Assembly (NCBI GenBank): GCA_016126655.1
Contig: CP065955.1
Coordinates: 496,001 to 560,000 of the forward strand
DNA: 64,000 bases
Reading direction: 5' to 3'
DNA from: Aerococcaceae bacterium zg-1292
GTDB lineage: Bacteria > Bacillota > Bacilli > Lactobacillales > Aerococcaceae
Positions 44,801 to 55,200 of the stretch are shown here, piece by piece. The notes below the pieces were generated by a model, which worked only from the letters and a program-made list of their open reading frames with translations, made no database searches and had not been told where the DNA came from. Both the position numbers and the translations under genes were made by a program. Every line of letters starts with the position of its first letter. Within the stretch, counting starts at the first letter, position 1.

Positions 44801-45903
44801 TGATTTTAACCTCACAAGGAACGCCATTTATCCATTCAGGACAAGAATATGGACGTACGAAACAATTCTTGCACCCAGACTATAAAACAACCGTCGATGA
44901 ATCCAAAGTGCCAAATAAGGCGACCCATATGGTAGACGAAAATGGTAAACCATTTGAATACCCATACTTTATCCATGATTCATACGATTCCAGTGATGCA
45001 ATTAACCGTTTCGATTGGCAAAAAGCAACAGACAGTAAAAAATATGCCAAACATGTGTTGACGAAAGAATATACGAAAGGCTTAATCGCGATTCGTCGCT
45101 CCACTGATGCATTTTCACGCGCGACAGCAAAAGAAATCGACGAAAATGTGACATTGATTACGGAACCGAATAAGGATTCACAAGCACCTATTGGACAAGA
45201 AGATTTAGTAATTGGCTATCAAGCGGTTGCGTCAAATGGCGATATTTATGCTGTGTTTGTCAATGCGGATAAAGCAAAACGTAAAATTAAGTTTGGAGCA
45301 AAATTTGCGCATCTTAAAGATGGAAAAATTATTGCGGATGCACGTCAAGCAGGCTTAGAAGCAATTGCTAATCCGCAAGGAGTAAAAATGTCCGGTGAAA
45401 GTATTGAGTTAGATGGTTTGACCACAGCCATTGTCTTACTTAAAAAGGCGGAAGATACCAAACCGGTAGAACCTGTTTTACCAGGTAAAGATGGCAATAA
45501 AACGGACGGAGACCAAACGACGGTACCGAATCAGCCAGATGCACAAGCACCGAAAGAGAATGGGAAAACTGATTCACAAACACCGAAAGCACCAAATGAA
45601 GAAGGAAAAACTGATAAAGAAACGCCAAAAACACCGAAAGAGGATGAGCAGTCAGATGCTGAAACGCCGAAAGCGCCAAAAGAAGGCAGTGAATCCGATA
45701 CCGAGACATCAAATTCACCAAAAGAATCATCATCATCTTCTCGTGTAATGAATAGTAGAAGTAATGATACGACGCAGACATTACCAAATACAGGTGAAAC
45801 AAACGCTACAGCGGTGTTCAGCGCAGCGGTATTATCCATCTTAACGGGATTAGGATTGGTTTCGATTAAAAATAAAGAAAACGAATCAGCAGACGAGCAG
45901 TAG
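41848..45903 (+). CDS. pulA: LPxTG-anchored surface pullulanase
   Basis: The 1,351-residue surface enzyme cuts alpha-1,6 links in pullulan, starch or glycogen. A YSIRK-like signal (YGIRRFKVGVASVVIGAG) is followed by three EVGS-type short repeats and a low-complexity region. Two CBM41 modules lie at about 190-300 and 304-405, a CBM48-like domain at about 500-620, and the GH13 catalytic domain beyond, with Asp835, Glu864 and Asp952 as the triad (YRFDMMG, MLGEGW, AAHDN). A Pro/Lys/Glu linker and LPNTG (from 1312), a hydrophobic span and a charged tail anchor it to the wall. ATG 41848 follows GGAGGAG. The enzyme class is clear; the name pulA (spuA in streptococci) is by homology. Confidence 0.95.
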   Translation: MVSKNNMDWKQRQSYQKVEKYGIRRFKVGVASVVIGAGLFLAGPAIEAQEVGSSTDAEAQEVGSGGNAEVQEVGSNTDVEAIKATETPSASTSDIALETSESENAASEASTAAQTDESALMMDKPMEPVAIEETTETPQEAAEATPTASDSDMMPLSAEAGENENNEQTASSDAAHPIEQTQPLVDDPVAEGYVRMHFKKLPDQAQDTLGLWVWGDVEKPSDKNGAWPTGATSFAEAGKDDYGYYLDVKKSAQNAQKINYLINNNKGDNITGDKTFDLISPDMKEVWLDEQYGAHYYEPLAKEKTVRVNYYRKDGNYENLGLWTWGSSATPGTTWPDGINLDKVGKYGRYADVPLKDLESLGFLIVNEKTEEKTQSENYTFNDLANHSQLFLRDDDSKVYTNPYFVSQTVLNSAELVAENRMELGFSSLEGISAEQLKETLSVTDAANAKVNLTAIEMNEAASKVILTGDFKTAQAPYTAEFEGKKVVARTGWKLMDAVNGYDGELGAKLDETGANADVKLWAPSAEKVSLVVYDKDDNEKIIGRVDLTRQDKGVWQQNVKAKDLNLDTLHNYAYHYEVVRDGKKYLVLDPYAKSMAAWNSDNPPAVADGVVSKPVGKAAFVAPEKLGPALDFAKIKNFKKREDAVIYEAHVRDFTSDPTIKDELKSQFGTYKAFIERLDYLKELGVTHIQLLPVMNYYHVNELDNQKRLPEYKSSDSNYNWGYDPQHYFSLTGMYSENPKDPSKRIAEFKELVNEIHKRGMGVILDVVYNHTASLHLLEDIEPNYYHFMNSEGVAKESFGGGRLGTTHKMSRRLLVDSIKYLTEQFKIDGYRFDMMGDHDAQSIQEAYDAAKAINPNMLMLGEGWQTYTGDDNQPEQPADQTWMSKTDSVASFSDEIRNELKSGFGSEGQPRFLTNGKRSINTIFNNIIGRPGNFKADDPGDVIQYIAAHDNLTLYDVIAQSIKKDPKYHNEEILKRVRLGNSLILTSQGTPFIHSGQEYGRTKQFLHPDYKTTVDESKVPNKATHMVDENGKPFEYPYFIHDSYDSSDAINRFDWQKATDSKKYAKHVLTKEYTKGLIAIRRSTDAFSRATAKEIDENVTLITEPNKDSQAPIGQEDLVIGYQAVASNGDIYAVFVNADKAKRKIKFGAKFAHLKDGKIIADARQAGLEAIANPQGVKMSGESIELDGLTTAIVLLKKAEDTKPVEPVLPGKDGNKTDGDQTTVPNQPDAQAPKENGKTDSQTPKAPNEEGKTDKETPKTPKEDEQSDAETPKAPKEGSESDTETSNSPKESSSSSRVMNSRSNDTTQTLPNTGETNATAVFSAAVLSILTGLGLVSIKNKENESADEQ

Positions 45904-45939
45904 CTTTTTGAATATCTTTTAATCAAAGATATGATTAAT

Positions 45940-45980
45940 GACACCTCTCAATCAATGATAGGATTGGGAGGTGTTTATTT
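45940..45980 (+). terminator. terminator after the pullulanase gene
   Basis: ACACCTC and GAGGTGT form the outer stem with AATC/GATT inside, followed by TTATTTG. A close relative with the same layout follows the paralogous gene at 55241. DNA from 45981 to 46098 has no other clear feature. Confidence 0.85.
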
Positions 45981-46098
45981 GTGTTAAGGATGAACCAAGT
46001 GGGAGCCAATAGAGGCGGTTAGGCGATTGTTTCCAATGTAGTAGAGCTAAAAGAATGCAGTAAAGGTGATAAAACAGAAATTTACTTAAATTTTTCGA

Positions 46099-46112
46099 TG
46101 TTACCGATAACA
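46099..46112. promoter_or_regulatory. catabolite-responsive element (cre) of the amylopullulanase gene
   Basis: TGTTACCGATAACA matches every fixed cre position and differs from the site at 41739 by one base. Both are followed by CAGAAC and, about 50-60 bases later, by TAAGCGATTCCA (41801 and 46162), so the two promoter regions share a common origin. Confidence 0.85.
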
Positions 46113-46208
46113 GAACCGTTACCAAAGATAGCATTTTCATTTTAAAATTGATAGAATTGGGTAAGCGATTCCACATAGTGGATAAAAAATTTTTATGGAG
46201 GCGATACT

Positions 46209-49200
46209 ATGGTTGGAAAGAACAATAGTGACTGGAAACGGCGAAAGCAGGCTCAAAAAATTGAAAAGTACGGCATTCGTCGATTTAAAGTAGGTGTTGC
46301 ATCAGTTGTAATTGGTGCAGGGCTATTTTTAGCGGGTCCGGCAATTGAAGCCCAAGAAGTAGAAAGCAATCCGGCGGTTGATACAGCAGAATCATCTCAA
46401 GCAGTGGATGATGAGGCACTATCAGCGACTAAAGATGAAATAGAAGACGAGAATAAAACGGTACCAGCAGACGTTTCAACTGAGGAAGACAAGAGTGAGG
46501 TGTCAGACAGTACACCTGAAATTCCATCGGATGATGATGCGGTTAAAGAGACACAAGAGAATAATACCGTTACGCCTGAAAAAATGGTAGCGCCACCAGA
46601 CGCTAATGCCGAAGCTAAGGAAACGAAAGAAGAACCGATTGCTGAAGGGTATATGCGTTTGCATTTTAAAAAGTTACCGGAAGAAAAGATTGACCAATTG
46701 GGCTTATGGACTTGGGGTGGTGTTGAGAAAACATTAGAGAATTGGCCAAAAGGTGCTCATCGCTTCGATAAGTCTAAAAAAGATGATTATGGCTACTACC
46801 TGGACGTAAAACAATCTGAAACTCCAGGTGAAATAGGTTATTTATTGGTTGATACCACAGGAACAGACGATGCAAGTACAAAAATAACTCCGACAGACCA
46901 ATCGGTCAAACTTTTAGACAAGTCAATGAATGAAGCGTGGATTGATGAGAAGTTTGAAACAAGTAGTTTTAGACCGGTTGAAAATGAACAGATGCTGCGA
47001 GTGAATTACTTGCGTAAAGATAATAATTATGAAAATCTTGGTTTATGGACATGGGGCGATGTAGAGAATAAATCAGAAAACTGGCCGCATGGAGCGCTCC
47101 CATTTGATAAAGTTGGAAAATACGGTCGCTATGTTGATGTGCCGCTATCTAAAGGTTTAAATTCCATTGCTGAATTTTTAGTGGTCAATCGAAAAAATAA
47201 CACAAAATTAATAGAAGACTTAAAATTTACTAATCGCAAAAAATATAGCCAAGTCTTTTTACGTGAAGGTGACCCGTATGTGTACACTAATCCGTATTTT
47301 ATCAAGGAAGCAGAAGACATTGACCCGTCAAATGCAACCAAAGGTGATGAAAAGGTTGAGTTAAAAGCATCAATCAAACGTGATGTGCAGTCGAATCATT
47401 TTGCATTATTAGATGTAGAAGTCAAGAAACCAGATAATGTGGAAATTAAGAAAATCATCGCTGATGCATCGGCGATTGGTATGAGTAAAGAACTAGCGAT
47501 TTCGCCTGAATTGAAACGTATTGCCTTGACTGCAACCCACGATATTAAACCAGGTGAGTATGAAATTCCGATTCGTGCTTATGACCAAAACAATAAATAT
47601 TACGAGACAAAAGTTAGGGTTAAAGTTATCGAACATAAGAAACAAGCCGGTGATTTAGATTGGGATGAACAAGTCATCTACTTTATGGTCACTGACCGCT
47701 TTAAAGATGGAGATACTACTAATAACAATCCGTATAAACTGCCATACGACAAAGCGGTCAACAAAGGTGGCGTTTACCACGGTGGCGACTTTAAAGGTAT
47801 CATCGAAAAATTAGATTATTTACAAAAATTAGGTGTAACTGCCATTTGGATAACGCCGATTGTTGAAAATGTTAGATATGATACTTCTGTGGGCAAAGAA
47901 AATGGCGAATATTATGCATATCATGGATACTGGGCGAGTGATTTTGAAAAACTAAATCCGTATTTAGGTACTTTGGAAGAGTTCCATGAATTGATTGATA
48001 AGGCAGCAGAACGAAATATTCGTATCATGGTAGATGTGGTATTGAATCATGCTGGATATGGCATGAAAAAAGGTGACAAACCGAAGACATCACAAATACC
48101 AACTGAAAAAGAGCAAGAGAAATTTGATGGCATGATTCGTAAAGAAGATGGTTTGGATGCAGACACGCAACGTTCATTAAGCGGGCTACCTGATTTTGAA
48201 ACTGAACGTCACGAAGTGCGTGACCAGTTAGTTAAATGGCAAGCGTCTTGGTTAGAAAAAGCAACAACTAAAAAAGGTAACAGTATTTACGGTTTCCGTG
48301 TGGATACAGTTAAAAACGTTGATGATACTACATGGCAACATTTTAAAAATGTTTTAGCGGAAAAAGATTCCGATTTCCATCTGATTGGTGAATCATGGGG
48401 CGCAAGTTATAAGAATACGAACAATGATTTAGGTGATGGTAAACTAGATAGCTTACTTGATTTTGGTTTTAAAGACATTGCGAAAAAATTTGTTAATGGG
48501 CAGTTAGAGGAAGCTGAAAAAGAATTAATTGAGCGTAACAAAAAATTGACTTCTGCAGCTACGTTAGGACAATTTTTAAGTAGTCATGATGAAGATGGCT
48601 TCTTAGATAGCTTACAAAATGATAAAAACAAACAAAAAATCGCTGCGACGCTTCAATTGACAGCGAAAGGGCAACCAGTTATTTATTATGGTGAAGAAAT
48701 TGGTCATACGGGTAAAAACAATTGGCCATTCTATACTAACCGATACGATTTTGATTGGAGTAAAGTTGAAGGTAATGATTTACATAAACATTATCAAACA
48801 TTACTGGCATTTAGAAAAAATCATTCAGAATTACTGGCTCGTGGTGAACGCAGTACCGTTGCTGGTAGTAATGATGAAAAATGGTTAATGACCAAGCGTG
48901 AGTTTCAAGGTCAGAAAGCATATGTTGGAACGAATTTAAACGATAAAGCTACTGAATTGTCCCTTGAAGTATCGAGTGAAGCCACAGAGATTAAAGACCA
49001 TTATACAAATAAAACGTATAAATCAACGCTTTGTGAAGATGGCAAATATCGTGTAGCGCTAAAAGCACCGAGTATTTCAGAGGGTGGAACCTTACTGTTA
49101 ACCGCCACAAATGGTGACATTCAATCCGTTACAAGAGCGAAAGAAGTAACACCACCGGCACCTGAAGCACCGACTGAAAATGAAGACGTTAAGCCAGTAG

Positions 49201-52200
49201 AAGATGGTTATGTGCGCATGCATTTCAAAAAATTACCAGACCAACCTCAAGATACACTTGGATTATGGTTGTGGGGGGATGTTGAGAAACCATCTGAAAA
49301 AGTAGGTCAATGGCCGAATGGTGCGACAAGTTTTGCGAATGCAAAAAAAGATAGCTATGGCTATTATCTCGATGTCAAAAAATCATCACCAGAAGCTAAA
49401 CGTATTGATTATCTTATTAACAATAAAGAAGGTAAGAATCTTACTGAGAATAAGAGTGTTGAACTGATTTCACCAAATGTAAAAGAAGTATGGCTAGATG
49501 AGAATTATGGTATACATTATTATAAACCATTGGCAGAAGAGAAAATGGTTCGTGTAAACTACTTCCGTAAAGATGGTAAATATGATGATTTAGGTTTATG
49601 GACTTGGGGGTCGTCGGCTACACCAGGAAAAACGTGGCCAAAAGGTCTTGCTTTAGATAAAGAAGGTAAGTATGGTCGCTATGTAGATGTTCCATTGAAA
49701 GATTTGCAAGAATTTGGTTTCCTAATTGTTAATCAAAAAACTGGACAAAAGACACAAGAGAAAAATTATGAGTTCAAAGACTTAGCCAACCATTCTCAAT
49801 TATTCGTCCGTGATGATGATTCAAAAGTGTATACCAATCCGCATTATATTAGTCAAACGGTATTGAATGATGCGGAACTCGTAGCAGAAAATCGAATGGA
49901 ATTAGGATTCACAAACTTAGACGGTATTGACGAAGCAGAAATGAAAAAACGACTTTCAATCACTTCGGCAGATAATAAAGCGATTGACATTCAAAAAGTC
50001 GAAATTCAACGTGAAGCGTCCAAAGTAATAGTAACTGGTGATTTCAAATCTGGAAAAGCACCTTACACTGCTCAATTTGAAGGTAAGAAAGTCGTTGCAC
50101 GTACAGGATGGAAATTAACTGATGCAGTAAATGGCTATGACGGAGAATTAGGTGCCAAATTAGATGAAACAGGGGCCAATGCTGATGCCAAATTATGGGC
50201 GCCAAGTGCAGAGTCTGTATCATTAGTCGTTTATGATAAAGATGACAATGAAAAAGAAATCGGTCGTGTAGCACTAACCCGTCAAGAAAAAGGTGTTTGG
50301 CAAAAAACTGTGAATGCACAAAAAGATTTAGGAATAGAGTCGTTGCATAATTATGCCTACCATTATGAAGTCGTTCGTAATGGCAAAAAATATTTAGTGC
50401 TAGACCCGTATGCGAAATCAATGGCAGCATGGAATAGCGACAATCCGCCCGCAGTACCAGACGGTGTCGTTAGTAAGCCGGTGGGTAAAGCAGCCTTTGT
50501 TGCACCAGAAAAACTAGGTCCCGCATTAGACTTTGCGAAAATTAAAAACTTTAAAAAACGTGAAGATGCTGTTATTTATGAAGCGCATGTGCGTGACTTT
50601 ACATCAGACCCGAATATTAAAGACGAACTCAAATCAAAATTCGGTACATATAAAGCCTTTATTGAACGTTTAGATTACTTAAAAGAGTTGGGTGTGACCC
50701 ATATTCAATTATTACCGATAATGAATTACTATTATGGTAATGAGTTAGATAACCAAAAACGTTTGACGGAATATAAATCAGGCAACTCTAACTATAACTG
50801 GGGTTATGACCCGCAACACTATTTCTCATTAACAGGAATGTACTCAGAAAATCCAAAAGACCCAAGTAAACGAATCGAAGAATTTAAAGAATTAGTCAAT
50901 GAAATTCATAAGCGTGGCATGGGTGTCATCTTAGATGTGGTGTATAATCATACAGCTGCCCTTCATGTGTTAGAAGATATCGAACCAAATTATTATCATT
51001 TCATGAATAGTAAAGGTGTTGCTAAAGAATCCTTTGGTGGCGGTCGTTTAGGTACAACGCATAAGATGTCTCGTCGTTTATTAGTGGATTCAATTAAATA
51101 CTTAACGGAACAATTTAAAATTGATGGCTATCGCTTTGATATGATGGGAGACCATGATGCGAAGTCAATTCAAGAAGCGTTTGATGCTGCAAAAGCAATC
51201 AATCCGAATATGTTGATGTTAGGTGAAGGTTGGAAGACGTATACAGGAGACGACAATCATCCAGAGCAAGCTGCTGACCAATCATGGATGAGTAAAACAG
51301 ATTCTGTCGGCTCATTCTCTGATGAAATGCGCAATGAATTGAAATCAGGATACGGTAGTGAAGGACAACCACGCTTCTTAACGAATGGGGCACGGTCTAT
51401 AAATACCATCTTTAACAATATTCTCGGCCGACCAGGTAACTTTAATGCGGATGACCCAGGTGACGTTGTCCAATATATTGCAGCGCACGATAATTTAACC
51501 TTGTATGATGTGATTGCTCAATCAATTAAGAAAGACCCGAAATATCACAATGAAGAAATCTTAAAACGTGTTCGATTAGGTAATAGTTTAATTTTAACTG
51601 CACAAGGAACACCATTTATCCATTCAGGACAAGAATATGGACGTACGAAACAATTCTTGCATCCAGACTATAAAACAACAGTGGATGAATCCAAAGTGCC
51701 GAATAAATCAACCTATTTAACGGATGAACAAGGTAAACCATTTGAGTATCCATACTTTATCCATGATTCATACGATTCCAGTGATGCAGTCAACCGTTTT
51801 GATTGGCAAAAAGTAACGGACCGTGAGAAATATGCAGAACATGTATTGACGAAAGAATACACGAAAGGCTTAATCGCAATTCGTCGTTCAACGGATGCAT
51901 TTTCACGGGGTACCAAAAAAGAAATCGATGAAAATGTGAAATTGATTACGGTACCAAATAATGACTCGGAAGCACCAATTAAACAGGATGATTTAGTGGT
52001 TGGCTATCAAGCAGTAGCATCAAATGGTGATATTTATGCCGTATTTGTCAATGCTGATAAAAACAAACGAAAAATTAAGTATGGCAAAGATTTTGCTCAT
52101 CTTAAAAATGCGAAACTAATTGCTGATGGTCGACAAGCAGGGTTGACTGAGATTGCGAAGCCACAAGGTGTGGCAATGTCGGATGATGGTGTGACACTAG

Positions 52201-55200
52201 ATGGATTAACAACTGCGATTATGTTGATTAAAAAGGCTGAAGATGCTAAGCCGGAAGAAGAACCAGTGTTACCAACTCCTGACAAAGAGAAACCAGCTGT
52301 TCCAGATGAAGGTAAGTCTGATAGTGAAAAACCATCTACGCCAAATGATGGTGAAGGCGAAACAAATGATGATTCTGCAGAAGCCAATACACCGAAAGAA
52401 GACGAAACGCCAGATAAGTCGCAAGAAGGTGGAAACGCAGAAACACCAGGTGAGTCGGACGGAAATGGTGAAGCAGAAGCGCCTGGTAAGTCGGATGGAA
52501 ATGGTGAAGCAGAAGTGCCTGGTAAGTCAGATGGAAATGGAAAAACAGACACGCCAGAAGCTCCGAGTAACAAAGATGAAGCACCAGAACAACCAAGTGC
52601 GCCAGAAGTTCCGAAAGAAGGCGAAACATCAGGTGATTCAGATACGCCAGGAGCATCGGAAAAACCAGGTGAAAAAGGTCAACCAGAAGCGCCAAAAGAA
52701 GACGGAAAAACCCCAGGTACACCAGAAGCACCGGGTAAAGAAGACGGCAAATCAGAAGCACCAGGTACAAAAGGAGACACACCGAATACTCCTAATACAC
52801 CAGAAGCACCAGTTAAACCAGAAGCCCCAGGTGAATCCGACAATAAATCTGAAACACCGGAAGAATCAGGCAAGGATGATGTAACACTGGGTGAATCCGA
52901 CAAACCGGGTGGAGAAGCTGAAACGCCAGACGCACCAAAAGAAGACGGGAAAACCCCAGGTACACCAGAAGCACCGGGCAAAGAAGACGGCAAACCAGAA
53001 GTACCAGAGGAAACAGGTAAAGAAGAACGACCAGGTGAGAAAGAAAAAGAACAACCAGGTACAAAAGGAGACACACCGAATACTCCTAATACGCCAGGAG
53101 TACCGGATAAACCGAAAGTACCAGGTGAATCCGACAACAAACCTGAAACACCGGAAGAATCAGGCAAGGATGATGTAACACCGGGTGAATCAGATAAACC
53201 GGGTGGAGAAGCTGAAACGCCAGAAAAACCGAAAACACCGAAAGAAGACGGTACAAACCCAGGTACACCAGACGCGCCAGGCAAGGGAGAAGACACCCCT
53301 GGTACACCAGAAGCACCGGGTAAAGAAGACGGCAAATCAGAAGTGCCAGAGGAAACAGGTAAAGAAGAACAACCAGGTGAGAAAGAAAAAGAACAACCAG
53401 GTACAAAAGGAGACACACCGAATACTCCAAATACACCAGGAGCACCAGATAAACCAGAAGTACCAGGAGAATCTGACAACAAACCTGAAACACCGGAAGA
53501 ATCAGGCAAGGATGACGTAACACCGGGTGAATCCGACAAACCTGGTGGAGAAGCTGAAACACCAGAAAAACCGAAAAATCCAAAAGAAGACGGAAAAACC
53601 CCAGGTACACCAGAAGCACCGGATAAACCAGAAGTACCAGGTGAATCCGACAATAAATCTGAAACACCGGAAGAATCAGGCAAGGATGATGTAACACCGG
53701 GTGAATCCGACAAACCGGGTGGAGAAGCTGAAACGTCAGAAAAACCGAAAACACCGAAAGAAGACGGTAAAAATCCAGGTACATCAGACACCCCAGGCAC
53801 ACCAGAAGCACCGGGCAAAGAAGACGGCAAACCAGAAGCACCAGAGGAAACAGGTGAAGAAGAACAACCAGGTGAGAAAGAAAAAGAACAACCAGGTACA
53901 AAAGAAGACACACCGAATACTCCTAATACACCAGGAGCACCAGATAAACCGGAAGTACCAGGTGAATCCGACAACAAACCTGAAACACCGGAAGAATCAG
54001 GCAAGGATGGTGTAACACCGGATAAATCACAAAAACCAGGTGGAGAAGCTGAAACGCCAGAAAAACCGAAAACACCGAAAGAAGACGGTAAAACCCCAGG
54101 TACACCAGACACATCAGGCAAGGGAGAAGACACCCCGGGTACACCTGAAGCACCAGGAAAAGAAGAAGGCAAACCAGAAGTGCCAGAGGAAACAGGCAAA
54201 TCAGAAAAACCAGGTACGAAAGGCGACGCACCGAATGAAGCTGGTAAAACTCCAGGTAATCCTGAGACGCCAAAAACTCCAAGCGCACCAGAAGAATTTG
54301 ATAAGAACGATACACCAGACAAAGCTAAATCTGAAGTGCATCATGATGCATCTACAGATGTTCAGGTTAAATTGACTGGCGAAGATGTTAATCGTGGTTT
54401 GAAATTAACTGTTAAACACGTTAATACCAATCCGTTTGATAAATCAATGGATAACGAATTAAAAGACAAAGACTATGATTTATATAATATTTACTTTGTT
54501 AATTCGCAAGGGAAAGTTGAACGAATTAAATCAGAAGCGTTCGTAACAGTACCTAGAGATACTGCTAAAAAGTTACTAGGTGTCTATTATGTTGCAACGA
54601 CAGGTATGGCTGAAGCTTTACCGTTTGAAACTGTAGGAGACTCTGTGAGATTCAAAGTGACTCATTTTAGTTACTATGCCCTTGTATATGCTACTCAAAC
54701 TAAACAAGGCGAACAACCAGATGATGGAAAAGCTCAAGAAAATGGTCAATCAGGTGCCGAAAATACGCCAGATAAAGGACAGTCAGGCAAAACGACACCA
54801 AATGATAATGGTCAATTGGGCGGTAAACAATCACAAGACAAAGATAAGTCTAAGACTCCGAATGCACCAGGTAAGAATGATTCAACACAAACGGAATCAC
54901 AAGATAGTGATAAAGCGAAAGACTCTGATTCATCAGCTAAAGAACAGCCGAAAACTGAACAAAAAGATGTTCAAAAATCAGATGCTAATAGCGCTGAGGC
55001 TAAATCAAACAAATCAGATGCTAAAGAACAATCAAGTACACCAGCTGCGACTACGAATAAAGTTGCGACGACATCCGAACAATTACCAAAAACGGGTGAG
55101 CGTGATGCGTACTTAATCTTTAGCGCTGCCGCATTATCGATTTTAGCTGGTATCGGAATGGTTTCAGCAAAACGTGAAGAATTCGATGCGGAAGCAGTTG

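Noticed and set aside
45440-45944. Several overlapping frames on both strands near the end of the pullulanase gene
   Set aside because: They overlap the linker and wall anchor of the real gene and have no ribosome sites.
52679-54322. 547-codon open frame on the minus strand opposite the amylopullulanase stalk
   Set aside because: It is the antisense reading of the repetitive Pro/Glu/Gly codons, has no ribosome site and only low-complexity Ser/Gly/Val/Pro content. The sense frame is clearly the real gene.
53701-54375. Lys/Gln/His-rich plus-strand frames in another register of the stalk region
   Set aside because: They are frame-shifted readings of the same repeated codons as the amylopullulanase stalk, with no start signals.
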